20,122 nt of DNA from Candidatus Moranbacteria bacterium CG_4_8_14_3_um_filter_41_13 (GCA_002782305.1 PFHN01000014.1:1-20122); one strand, 5' to 3'. Positions 7,411-14,527 are shown, numbered from the stretch's first letter. Numbers and translations are program-made. The notes: generated by a model from the sequence alone, not told the origin.

Positions 7411-9717
7411 CTATGGGAGAAAGAAAGACAAGAGAGAAGTATCAGTAGTCAGAAAAATAGTCTTAGAGTCTTCATCGGCCATAATACTTGTCCCAGATGC
7501 GAATTGTTCGGAGAAATATTGAGCGAGTAGCGCTCCTGATTGATCCCATATGAGTACACGTTTGTTCTCTGCATCCAGAGCATATACGAAACGAAAATCT
7601 GGTTTTGTAAAGAGTGATGTAGGGGAAAGAGGAAGTGTTCCTAATTCACAATTTTTAACGAAGCGACCACGGAGGAAAAGAGAGAGAGTATTCTCCTGTG
7701 TAACGAACACGTTTTCACTGATAGTCATATGAGGCACACGGGAGAAAATGGTAGTGTCCTTGAGCCAAGACACAGGTGCTCCAAAACCACCATCAGCTCT
7801 TGGAAAGCGATAGATTTGATTGCTTGTCTTATCGAGAACATAGAGGTAGGTCAGATATGTTCCTATACCTCCTATATTCGTTTGAGAAGGTAACGTGAGT
7901 GTGTTTTGGGTAAATGTATTGTTGGTTGGACTAAAGGAGAAGAGTTTATTTTCACTGGTGTACAGGAATACGAGACGCAAGTCATCCATGACAGATACAA
8001 ATTTTATGGTTCCATTCCCAGCAGGTAAGAGAAATTTCTTCTGGTTGCTGATATTCAGAAGATAAGTATCTGTGGCGAGGTATGTTTCATTCCCCACTGA
8101 AAGAGCAGTAAGTATCTGATCTGGAATGGTGATAATTGCCGTCAGTGCATCAGGGAGGACACTTGAATTTTTTTCTGTAGCCGTAGGGAAGGATGGTACG
8201 ATGAGAGGCATTTCCTTCACTGTTATTACTGTGTCCGGCGCCTTTTTCATAAAAAAGAAAGCGAATAATGAAACACATGAAATAAGAACAAAGGCGAAGA
8301 AGATACCCCCGAGAAGGATAGTCCGTTTTTCATAACGAGAGAAAAGTGTATGAAGAAGAGAGAAGATAGCATCTCTGAATCGGACAAGAAGGAACGGTAT
8401 CCTAGGAGACAGAGAGAAGTGAAGAGATCTGATTCTCTCCTTTAATACTGAAGTGAGATTTATTTTTCTGAATACTCTTTGAGTAGGAATATTTTCGGAG
8501 ATCTTTTCTGAGATACTTTTCGGAGAAGCAGAAGGAAGAGACGAATATCTTCTCTTGAGATTTCTTCTGATACTTCTGAACAGAGCTAAGAATGTCTGTT
8601 TCATCATAAAATATATCTTTTCTGTAAAAAAACCAAGAAACACGAAGAGTTTTCTTCTCCCTTTTGAGAAAGACTTGTATTGTGTCAGCGAGAATGTTCG
8701 AAGGATATACCAGCTTTCCTGTAGAATGCTCTGTGTCTTTTCGAAGAAAGGATTATGTGTTGTATCAACATGAGTTTCTCCTTGAACGAAAATATGCCCT
8801 GTTTTCTCATCTGTATATTCCTCAGGAGCCTTCTTCGTTGTAGAGGATGTATCGTTACCCTCCACTTGGTTACCCTGGTCATTCTTCTTTGGAATAAAAG
8901 TATCTTGACTGAAGACGTTGGTGGTGTCTGGAACTCCTTTTTTCGTTTCTTTGGGTTTTTCTATCGCCACTGCTCCTTCACTTAAATCTACTACGAGTGA
9001 TCCTCCTATATCGACTTGGTTGACGAGGACAGTACGGAGGAATTGCGAAAAGTGTTCATTATCCATACGTTTCGCATTTTTCTCAATGTCTTCATTGGTG
9101 AGAAGAGAACAGAGCTCAGGTGATGTAAGAATAATTTTGTCATCCGCTAGGAGTCTGCCACTTGAAATCTCGATGAATGTTTTGATCGGATGCACACGAG
9201 ATTCTGGAGAAGCGATACCCTCGCTGATTTCCGAGAGACTATCACTACGAATGAGAAATATTTTTGCATCCCCAGCAACAGAAAAATGAAGGTTATTTTT
9301 TTCGAGTATGCCTATGGCTCCGTGAAACTTCCCGAGCCAAGCGATGTTACCGTTTTTGACGAGCTCTGCGAGTGCGAGATTGATCTTGTGGAGAGATGCT
9401 TCGAAGCTTTCAATGGATCCGCGTCGTCCATTACTGAAATATTCTTTTTTCGCTACTGAAGCAAGAAAGTTGACGATGTAGGTAGAGTCTTCACTCTTTT
9501 CCGTTACTTCAAAAATGCCAATCAGCGATCCGAGAGAGCTTTTGGTAATGTTTTCCTCACTGTACTTAAAAACCTTGATAAATGGTTCTGATGCACGCCC
9601 ATTTCCGACACATATCTCAGTTATTTCTTTCTGAAGATCTGGTATGATTTTTGTTTTGTTCCCGCGTTTTTTATCAAGCATATTTTTTGTTCTTTTGCCT
9701 TCGTAATCTACATACAC
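7411..9717 (-). CDS. Degenerate PP2C-like domain, transmembrane segment and probable beta-propeller
   Basis: 768 residues from the first ATG; a second ATG 36 bp in (9681) is a plausible alternative. Residues about 45-215 follow the PP2C/PPM phosphatase fold: the helix FEASLHKINLALAELV, FHGAIGILE, then SVAGDAKIFLIR (149-150 GD) where the family has the GDSRAYL motif. The metal-binding DG motifs are replaced: FEVTEK (69-74) stands where DGxGG is expected and TSPEL (198-202) where SDGL is expected. So it is probably catalytically inactive. A polar, basic linker (about 270-460) leads to one transmembrane helix (about 466-489). The rest, about 520-768, has repeated beta patterns (NKLFSFSPTNNTF, SNQIYRFPRADGG, NKRVLIWDQSGALL) like NHL/WD-type propeller blades. 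Orientation is probably cytoplasmic N-terminus and external propeller. A sensor or scaffold role is inference. Confidence 0.8.
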   Translation of the reverse strand: MYVDYEGKRTKNMLDKKRGNKTKIIPDLQKEITEICVGNGRASEPFIKVFKYSEENITKSSLGSLIGIFEVTEKSEDSTYIVNFLASVAKKEYFSNGRRGSIESFEASLHKINLALAELVKNGNIAWLGKFHGAIGILEKNNLHFSVAGDAKIFLIRSDSLSEISEGIASPESRVHPIKTFIEISSGRLLADDKIILTSPELCSLLTNEDIEKNAKRMDNEHFSQFLRTVLVNQVDIGGSLVVDLSEGAVAIEKPKETKKGVPDTTNVFSQDTFIPKKNDQGNQVEGNDTSSTTKKAPEEYTDEKTGHIFVQGETHVDTTHNPFFEKTQSILQESWYILRTFSLTQYKSFSKGRRKLFVFLGFFTEKIYFMMKQTFLALFRSIRRNLKRRYSSLPSASPKSISEKISENIPTQRVFRKINLTSVLKERIRSLHFSLSPRIPFLLVRFRDAIFSLLHTLFSRYEKRTILLGGIFFAFVLISCVSLFAFFFMKKAPDTVITVKEMPLIVPSFPTATEKNSSVLPDALTAIITIPDQILTALSVGNETYLATDTYLLNISNQKKFLLPAGNGTIKFVSVMDDLRLVFLYTSENKLFSFSPTNNTFTQNTLTLPSQTNIGGIGTYLTYLYVLDKTSNQIYRFPRADGGFGAPVSWLKDTTIFSRVPHMTISENVFVTQENTLSLFLRGRFVKNCELGTLPLSPTSLFTKPDFRFVYALDAENKRVLIWDQSGALLAQYFSEQFASGTSIMADEDSKTIFLTTDTSLLSFFLP

Positions 9718-9764
9718 AAACCCTACGTTCTTTGAAATTCAAAAGAAGTAGATTATATACGCAT

Positions 9765-9789
9765 ATTATAGCATAATTCTCTTCAAAAG
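9765..9789 (-). promoter_or_regulatory. Extended -10 promoter with upstream CTTTTGAA box
   Basis: The minus strand reads CTTTTGAA, eight bases, TGCTATAAT, identical in both boxes and spacing to 1427-1451. A second TATAAT lies at 9752-9757 and a second CTTTTGAA at 9738-9745. It precedes the PP2C-propeller gene by about 50 nt. Confidence 0.55.
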
Positions 9790-9817
9790 TGTTTTTTACT
9801 CCATTTCGTTCTTGTAA

Positions 9818-9855
9818 GGAGAAAAATTGTCTTTTGACTTTTTCCATTTTTCTCC
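9818..9855. promoter_or_regulatory. 10-bp inverted repeat around the -35 box (candidate operator)
   Basis: GGAGAAAAAT (9818-9827) and ATTTTTCTCC (9846-9855) are perfect inverted copies separated by 18 bp. The -35 box lies between the arms, and the right arm ends just before the -10 box. It lies upstream of the transcription start, so an RNA role is unlikely. Autoregulation by the adjacent winged-helix protein is a guess. Confidence 0.45.
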
Positions 9856-9862
9856 ATATACT
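9834..9862 (+). promoter_or_regulatory. Sigma70-type promoter of the regulator-rmuC operon
   Basis: TTGACT (9834-9839), a 17-bp spacer and TATACT (9857-9862), each 5/6 to consensus. The predicted start near 9869 leaves a leader of about 44 nt before the ATG at 9913. Confidence 0.75.
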
Positions 9863-9912
9863 AAGTAAAAAAGCTCTCTTTCAACTGTTTATTTCGTAAT
9901 GCATGTAATTCT

Positions 9913-10518
9913 ATGGCACTCGGTATTTTTGATACGCTGTTTGGTTCGAAGGCTCGCGCACGGCTTATTCGTTTTTTTGTTTTGAATCCAGGAGTAGAAT
10001 TTACCTCAGCCGTCATTTCTGAAAAAACAATGATTGCCAAATCAGATACAACAAGAGAACTGGCACGTTTAGAGAAAATGAAGTTTGTTATAGAACACTC
10101 GCGTAAGGGCAAGAAACATTTTATAGCCAACGAAGACTTTCCGTTTTATATGGAACTGAAGAGTTTGGTATCGAAACTCAATGTCCACGCTCAGTCACAG
10201 GTATTTCGTAAGCTCAAAATCATCGGCGAAGTGAAGCTCATTTTGATTAGCGGACTCTTCCTTAATTATCCGAAGAGCAAGGTTGATATGATTCTTGTGG
10301 TCAATAATATCAATCGTACGAAGCTTAAGCATGCTATCGCTCATTTGGAGGCTGAAGTAGGCAAAGAAATTCGTTTTGTACTGATGAATAGTGAAGAACT
10401 TCACTATCGGCTTAATATGCTTGATCGATTCTTCATTGAATTTCTTGAATCTCCATATGAGGAAGTGACAAATAAAGTCCCAGAACTCAAGCGTTTTATT
10501 TCGGGATTGAAAAAATAG
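9913..10518 (+). CDS. Winged-helix DNA-binding protein with degenerate nucleotidyltransferase-like domain
   Basis: 201 residues. The N-terminal 75 look like a winged helix: ARLIRFFVLNPGVEFTSAVI, then a recognition-helix region SDTTRELARLEKMKFV and a basic wing SRKGKKHFIAN. The C-terminal half (about 95-200) resembles the minimal nucleotidyltransferase fold attached to such helices in many archaea and bacteria, but the GSxxRG...DxD signature is not intact (SGLFLNYPKSKVDMILV), so catalysis is doubtful. First gene of a run with rmuC (24 bp gap), a small membrane protein and a GT4 transferase, behind a good promoter. No Shine-Dalgarno site. Probably a transcriptional regulator; target unknown. 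Confidence 0.75.
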   Translation: MALGIFDTLFGSKARARLIRFFVLNPGVEFTSAVISEKTMIAKSDTTRELARLEKMKFVIEHSRKGKKHFIANEDFPFYMELKSLVSKLNVHAQSQVFRKLKIIGEVKLILISGLFLNYPKSKVDMILVVNNINRTKLKHAIAHLEAEVGKEIRFVLMNSEELHYRLNMLDRFFIEFLESPYEEVTNKVPELKRFISGLKK

Positions 10519-10542
10519 ATAATCAATTATATCTTTCTGTCT

Positions 10543-11610
10543 ATGCTCTCCTGGATTACCCCACTTTTGTTATTGTTGGTCGCCAGCCTTATTTTATGGC
10601 TGGTTTTTTCTTTACGTATGAAAGAATCGTCAGCGGATAATACAAAACAAGAAATAGAGAATATGGGTCAGAGGCTCAATACGGAATTGTATTCTGTAGC
10701 CAATGCTCTCAATCAACAACTGGCTCGTTTTCAGCAGACACTCGATAATCGTTTGGCTGATAGTAGTAAGCGCCTTGATGAACGCCTGGATACAGCGGCG
10801 CGTTCGTATGCCGATGTACAAAAAGGACTTGAACAAATGCGTCATTCGAGTGAAAAGATATTCGAAGTAGGGAAGGAAGTGGCTTCTTTACAAGAGATTT
10901 TGAAAGCTCCGAAAATCCGTGGAGGATTTGGAGAACTGATGCTTCAGGACCTTCTTTCTCAAATGTTACCTAAGGAAAACTTTGCTCTTCAGTATATGTT
11001 CAAAAGCGGAGAGGCTGTAGACGCCATTATCAAGCTTAAGGGTGGCCTCGTCAGCGTTGATTCAAAGTTTCCTTTGGAGAATTTCAAAAAGATACTCATT
11101 GCTCATACAGATGATGAAAAACGTATTGCACGCAAACAATTTTATAATGATGTTAAGAAACATGTTGATGCGATTGCGAGCAAATATATTGTACCCGAAG
11201 AGGGGACGCTTGATTTTGCACTAATGTATATCCCTGCTGAGAATGTATATTATGAAATCATTATTAAAGATGACGATGAACAGGGGCTCTTAGATTATCT
11301 GACACAGAAACGCATTATGCCGGTATCGCCGAACTCTTTTTATGCGTATATGCGTACGATTCTTTTTGGATTACAAGGACTGCAGATTGAGAAGCGAGCG
11401 AAAGAAATTATGGGTCAATTAGAGAAATTGTCACGTGAGCACGAAAAATTTTCGGAAGAATTTGATATTTTGGGTAGTCATATTGGTAACGCTCACAAAA
11501 AATATGATGAAGTCGAAAGACGCCTTTTCAAAGTGACAGGTCAGTTAGAACATGCCCGTCTTGGAGTAGACCATGAGATGTCATCTCCTAATAAGATTGC
11601 TTCAGAATGA
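10543..11610 (+). CDS. rmuC: RmuC-family DNA recombination protein
   Basis: 355 residues. An N-terminal membrane helix (about 3-23) is followed by a coiled coil (about 30-120) and the RmuC nuclease-like domain. That domain shows GGFGE (127-131), VDAII with D160, and VDSKFPL with D173 and K175, which fits the PD-(D/E)xK core. RmuC limits inversion and other rearrangements at inverted repeats in E. coli; its exact reaction is not settled. Length is near that of short members of the family. It ends in TGA, which shows that UGA is a stop in this genome. It is coupled to a small membrane protein gene 7 bp downstream. Confidence 0.92.
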   Translation: MLSWITPLLLLLVASLILWLVFSLRMKESSADNTKQEIENMGQRLNTELYSVANALNQQLARFQQTLDNRLADSSKRLDERLDTAARSYADVQKGLEQMRHSSEKIFEVGKEVASLQEILKAPKIRGGFGELMLQDLLSQMLPKENFALQYMFKSGEAVDAIIKLKGGLVSVDSKFPLENFKKILIAHTDDEKRIARKQFYNDVKKHVDAIASKYIVPEEGTLDFALMYIPAENVYYEIIIKDDDEQGLLDYLTQKRIMPVSPNSFYAYMRTILFGLQGLQIEKRAKEIMGQLEKLSREHEKFSEEFDILGSHIGNAHKKYDEVERRLFKVTGQLEHARLGVDHEMSSPNKIASE

Positions 11611-11617
11611 TCCACCT

Positions 11618-12025
11618 ATGGTGTTACAAAAACAAGGAAGAATAGCTAATCCTCTCCATTCTCAGGTGAATCTGCACACAGACATCACCTTTTTTCAGAA
11701 TGAAATAATACAATTTCTCCTGAGTATTGCTCTTTTTCTTGTGCTGGCCAATTTTCTTCTTCTTGGTTATTTTATCCGGCCAACCGAAGATATCCTCGTT
11801 TTTCATTATAATGTCTATTTTGGTGTTGATTTACAGGGTGCATGGTGGCAACTCTATCTTTTGCCAAGTGCTGGGTTATTTTTTTTCCTGATACATTCTC
11901 TCTTGGCGTATTTTTTCTATGAAAAACAAGAACGGATTGCTACTTATATTTTGCTTTTTTTTAGTAATATCCTTTCGCTTGGGCTTATTATTGCAGTCGC
12001 AGGTGTAGTATTTATTAACTACTGA
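11618..12025 (+). CDS. Small polytopic membrane protein, unknown function
   Basis: About 135 residues if it starts at the ATG at 11618, 7 bp after the rmuC stop. The frame is open further back to 11573, inside rmuC, but that start would overlap it by 38 bp. Three hydrophobic helices are visible: IIQFLLSIALFLVLANFLLL, LLPSAGLFFFLIHSLLAYFF, and the C-terminal YILLFFSNILSLGLIIAVAG. The short loops carry no enzyme motif. It ends in TGA 4 bp before the GT4 transferase gene, so the two are probably translationally coupled, hinting at a shared role in envelope synthesis (inference). No family recognised. Confidence 0.8.
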   Translation: MVLQKQGRIANPLHSQVNLHTDITFFQNEIIQFLLSIALFLVLANFLLLGYFIRPTEDILVFHYNVYFGVDLQGAWWQLYLLPSAGLFFFLIHSLLAYFFYEKQERIATYILLFFSNILSLGLIIAVAGVVFINY

Positions 12026-12029
12026 TGTT

Positions 12030-13079
12030 ATGTTCACTGAGTTGTACATAGTTCCGTTTCTGATAGCATTTGCTCTTACTATAGGGCTCATTCTTCTTTT
12101 CCTTCTTCTGCCACTTTTCAAACGAGAGATATGGCGAATGGAAAACCGTCATGGATGTAAGAAGGCTCTTTCCCGGTTGGGAGGTGTTTCGATGCTTACT
12201 TCCTTTTCCTTTGCTGTATTTTTTGATACGCACCTTGTCTTGACGCGAGAATTTTATGGCCTACTGTGTGGGAGTATTCTCATTTTCCTTTTCGGACTTT
12301 GGGATGATTTGAGTGAGCTTAATTGGAAGATTCAAGTCTTTTTTCAGGTAGTGCTTACGATGACTATTTTTTTCTTTGGTATTCATATTGTATCAATAAC
12401 CAATCCTTTGGGAGGTATGATTATTATACCGTATGAGAATGCCATTCTTCTCTCTTTTTTCATTCTTTTCTTGTGGGTGTTCCTTGTCATCAATGCGATG
12501 AATTGGCTCGATGGTCTTGATGGCCTCTGTGGAGGTGTATCCTTTATCACTTTTGTGACTATTTTCCTTCTCAGTTTGAAACCAGAAGTGTACCAGCCTC
12601 CTATTGCGCTACTTGCTATTATTGGAGCTGGCATCACACTGGGTTTCCTTTTTTTCAATATGTATCCAGCGCGTATACTGGCGGGTACTGTCGGTTCGCT
12701 TTTCTTGGGCTTTCTCATAGCAGTGCTCGCAGTGATTGCTGGTACCAAAATAGCTACCGCTCTTCTTGTACTTTCTCTCCCTATTATGGATGCTCTCTTT
12801 GTGCTTTGGCAACGTATAAGAGAAGGATCTTCACCTTTTCATCCAGATAAGAGGCATCTTCATTTTAAGTTACTTCGTTTAGGATGGTCTGAAAGACAGA
12901 TTGCTTCTTTTTTCTTCTTCTTTACGATGCTCATCAGTTTTCTTTCTTTGGTAACTCACGGACAAGGGAAATTCATTGCTCTCTTTCTTGTCTTTTTTTT
13001 CATATTTCTTCTTTTGCTCTTTATTGAGCATCGTTCAGAAGCGGGCCATCTTGAAGTGAAAAAAATTATTTCAACATAA
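12030..13079 (+). CDS. WecA/TagO/MraY-family polyprenyl-phosphate sugar-1-phosphate transferase (GT4)
   Basis: 349 residues with about ten hydrophobic segments. The enzyme class moves a sugar-1-phosphate from a UDP-sugar to undecaprenyl phosphate at the cytoplasmic face, the first membrane step of surface polysaccharide or teichoic-acid-like synthesis. Visible motifs: SRLGGV (48-53); WDDL with the Asp pair 92-93; NAMNWLDGLDGL (155-166); and a basic loop SSPFHPDKRHLHFKLL with HLHF at 276-279, matching the family's HxHH-type motif. These fit WecA/TagO better than MraY, whose motifs differ, but the sugar cannot be read from the sequence. Last gene of its operon; its TAA stop lies within the following terminator stem. 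Confidence 0.9.
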   Translation: MFTELYIVPFLIAFALTIGLILLFLLLPLFKREIWRMENRHGCKKALSRLGGVSMLTSFSFAVFFDTHLVLTREFYGLLCGSILIFLFGLWDDLSELNWKIQVFFQVVLTMTIFFFGIHIVSITNPLGGMIIIPYENAILLSFFILFLWVFLVINAMNWLDGLDGLCGGVSFITFVTIFLLSLKPEVYQPPIALLAIIGAGITLGFLFFNMYPARILAGTVGSLFLGFLIAVLAVIAGTKIATALLVLSLPIMDALFVLWQRIREGSSPFHPDKRHLHFKLLRLGWSERQIASFFFFFTMLISFLSLVTHGQGKFIALFLVFFFIFLLLLFIEHRSEAGHLEVKKIIST

Positions 13080-13110
13080 ATAAAACTCCGCAGTTGCGGA
13101 GTTTTATTTA
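13077..13110. terminator. Bidirectional intrinsic terminator
   Basis: A perfect 16-bp inverted repeat with a 2-nt centre (left arm TAAATAAAACTCCGCA, right arm its reverse complement), with A/T tracts at both sides. It serves the GT4 gene on plus and the convergent gene on minus. Confidence 0.9.
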
Positions 13111-13143
13111 TTGTAGAAAAGAAAGAACAACGGTAAGACGGTA

Positions 13144-13728
13144 TTAGCGATAAGCACTCACACGTGCAGAATATTTCTTCAAATTTTGTAATTGTCTCTC
13201 ATTTAATGTCTTTGATTTCTCGATTCCCTGACTAATCAGAGTTTTTGAGAATTCAATGGAAGTTTTTGTAGTAACAGTACCTGAATGAACAATATTTTTT
13301 CGGAGATAATCTTCGATATATACTTTTTGTTCAGGAGTGAGTGTTGAGTCAGTATTCTTTTCGAGATAATGAGCAAGTGCACGACGAGCGAGATGTGTCG
13401 TTCCGTTTCCTGGTTCAGCTTTTTCGATGAAAGAGGTTTCTGTTTCTTGGCTCAATTCTTCTGTAACGACGACACCGCCTTTGACTTCTGCTTTCACTTC
13501 GCTTTGTGATTGTTTCTTGTCTGCTTCGACGCTTGTTTCATTTTGCTTCAATTCAAGAAGCGTATTGAGATCGTTGGTATTTTCTGTTGTACGTTGTGAG
13601 TACGAGTAAATACCAAGTGCAATCGCTGCGACAATGAATACACTCACGATAATGCGAAGATTATCTTGTACCCAAGCTTTTGCTTGGCTTGCAGAAGATT
13701 CTTCGAACATAGGATCTTGTTGTTCCAT
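13144..13728 (-). CDS. Single-pass membrane protein, unknown function
   Basis: 194 residues: a short acidic N-terminus, one transmembrane helix (about 25-43, IIVSVFIVAAIALGIYSY), a polar Glu/Lys/Thr-rich linker, then a helical C-terminal region beginning EKAEPGNGTTHLARRALAHY with LTPEQKVYIEDYL further on. The GNGTTHLARRAL segment recalls a degenerate LysM-type start (GDxxxxIA), but the rest does not follow LysM. The start is well set: AGAGGTGA lies 7 nt upstream, one of only two strong Shine-Dalgarno sites I see in the window. A good promoter lies about 130 bp upstream. Probably an envelope-facing protein with the C-terminus outside; the function is unknown. Confidence 0.85.
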   Translation of the reverse strand: MEQQDPMFEESSASQAKAWVQDNLRIIVSVFIVAAIALGIYSYSQRTTENTNDLNTLLELKQNETSVEADKKQSQSEVKAEVKGGVVVTEELSQETETSFIEKAEPGNGTTHLARRALAHYLEKNTDSTLTPEQKVYIEDYLRKNIVHSGTVTTKTSIEFSKTLISQGIEKSKTLNERQLQNLKKYSARVSAYR

Positions 13729-13735
13729 ATTTTGT

Positions 13736-13743
13736 TCACCTCT
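13736..13743 (-). promoter_or_regulatory. Strong Shine-Dalgarno site
   Basis: AGAGGTGA, 7 nt before the ATG at 13728. It fixes the start of the membrane protein and shares GAGGTGAACAA with the leader of the histone-like gene. Confidence 0.75.
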
Positions 13744-13856
13744 CTTTCTAGCTTTGATTAAAGATGTTAAAAGTACTGGCTTACGTTGAAGCTCTACCGA
13801 GTTTATCAGGGCTATCTTTTGTTTCCTTATAAACGAGCCGACCTCCCTGTTTTCTT

Positions 13857-13885
13857 ATACTACGTCTTTGAAAAAGCACTGTCAA
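13857..13885 (-). promoter_or_regulatory. Promoter of the single-pass membrane protein gene
   Basis: On minus: TTGACA (13880-13885), 17-bp spacer, TAGTAT (13857-13862). It implies a leader of about 120 nt. The leader contains a possible GTTTAT/ATAAAC pairing. Confidence 0.55.
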
Positions 13886-14147
13886 CTGGACAAGAAGGTC
13901 TATTTTCAGCTTAATATAAGGCTTCTTTTTCAAATATTAATAGAGAAGGAAGAATCGAGGTCAGAAGTGAACGTGCGCAGATTTATTGAGGAGTATATTT
14001 TTTCTTCTTTAGAATACAAAAGAGAAATTTTTTCTTGATAAGAAAAATAAAAATAATTTTGTATGTACATTTCTTTTTCTTGTGAAGAGAAAATATATTG
14101 CATCATATTTTTTTTATTTCTCTTGTATAAAAATAGAAGAGAGACTC
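13886..14147. other. A+T-rich intergenic stretch without a supported gene
   Basis: Part of the 610-bp divergent region. It contains poly-A/T tracts and a weak TTTTTCTT/AAGAAAAA hairpin (14029-14047). An ORF on minus (13930-14154) is low-complexity with no start signal and is not credible. I see no RNA gene. Confidence 0.5.
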
Positions 14148-14195
14148 TTGACAAATATTTTTATCTCTATGCAATTTCTAAAAAAAGAGTATAAT
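14148..14195 (+). promoter_or_regulatory. Promoter elements upstream of the histone-like gene
   Basis: A consensus TTGACA (14148-14153) and a consensus TATAAT (14190-14195) are 36 bp apart, too far to act as one pair. Each would need a weak partner: TTGACA has TGCAAT 16 bp on, and TATAAT has no good -35. Two overlapping promoters are possible. Confidence 0.4.
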
Positions 14196-14202
14196 AAAAA
14201 TG

Positions 14203-14222
14203 TACAGAAAATATTTTCTGTA
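14203..14222. promoter_or_regulatory. Perfect 20-bp palindrome at the probable transcription start
   Basis: TACAGAAAATATTTTCTGTA is a perfect palindrome beginning 8 bp after the TATAAT box. It overlaps the expected start site, a classic place for a repressor dimer. It could also form a hairpin at the 5' end of the mRNA. Confidence 0.5.
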
Positions 14223-14284
14223 TCACGCGCAAAAAAATTTGTGATGTGAAACAAAAATAAATAATTCCATATTTCTACATACTG

Positions 14285-14302
14285 TTGTATAAACATATAC
14301 AA
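14285..14302 (+). promoter_or_regulatory. Inverted repeat in the leader of the histone-like gene
   Basis: TTGTATA, loop AACA, TATACAA: a perfect 7-bp stem 22 nt before the Shine-Dalgarno site. It could be an operator or a small leader hairpin. Confidence 0.35.
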
Positions 14303-14323
14303 TACAAAAAGTAGGAGTGGTAT

Positions 14324-14335
14324 AGGAGGAGGTGA
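14324..14335 (+). promoter_or_regulatory. Very strong Shine-Dalgarno site
   Basis: AGGAGGAGGTGA, 6 nt before the ATG at 14342, is nearly full complementarity to the 16S rRNA tail. It is strong proof that the short ORF that follows is translated, and at high level. Confidence 0.85.
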
Positions 14336-14341
14336 ACAATT

Positions 14342-14503
14342 ATGGCAGTAGCAAAAAAGAAAACAGTAAAGAAAGCTGTAAAAAAAGTAGCAAAGAAGGC
14401 AACTAAAAAAGTTGTAAAGAAAGCTGTAAAAAAAGTAGCAAAGAAGGCAACTAAAAAAGTTGTAAAGAAAGCTGTAAAAAAAGTAACTAAGAAACGAAAG
14501 TAG
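14342..14503 (+). CDS. Lysine-rich histone H1-like DNA-binding protein, 53 aa
   Basis: A 53-residue protein made almost only of Lys, Ala, Val and Thr: MAVAKKKTVKKAVKKVAKK, then repeats of the same kind, ending VTKKRK. This is the composition of histone H1 C-terminal-like bacterial proteins (Hc1/HctA tail, AlgP-type repeats), which bind and condense DNA through charge. Periodic KK(A/V)xKK(V/A) units would form a basic helix on DNA. Support for a real gene: near-perfect Shine-Dalgarno 6 nt upstream, promoter elements, and a strong terminator 25 bp after the stop. The long minus-strand ORF over the same DNA, rich in Phe/Tyr/Leu, is its reverse-complement shadow. Likely role: nucleoid compaction; RNA or ribosome binding is the alternative. 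Confidence 0.88.
   Translation: MAVAKKKTVKKAVKKVAKKATKKVVKKAVKKVAKKATKKVVKKAVKKVTKKRK
14366..14485 (+). repeat. Exact 48-bp tandem repeat, 2.5 copies, inside the histone-like gene
   Basis: Copies at 14366-14413 and 14414-14461 are identical, and a third at 14462-14485 matches for 24 bp. Each unit encodes 16 residues (VKKAVKKVAKKATKKV). Identity at silent positions points to recent expansion by slippage or recombination. Confidence 0.9.
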
Positions 14504-14527
14504 TTTCAAAAGTTTCTGTTCTTTTGG

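Noticed and set aside
10585..10604. CCAGCC...GGCTGG pair near the start of rmuC, like one hairpin of the 19788-19817 element
   Set aside because: The loop differs in length and the first hairpin is missing; it encodes the membrane helix, so chance is likely.
11608..11610. Recoding of UGA as an amino acid, as in some CPR groups
   Set aside because: rmuC and the following small membrane protein gene both end at UGA immediately before the next start codon, so UGA acts as a normal stop.
14366..14485. CRISPR-like repeat
   Set aside because: The 48-bp units are directly adjacent without spacers and lie in frame in a coding sequence.
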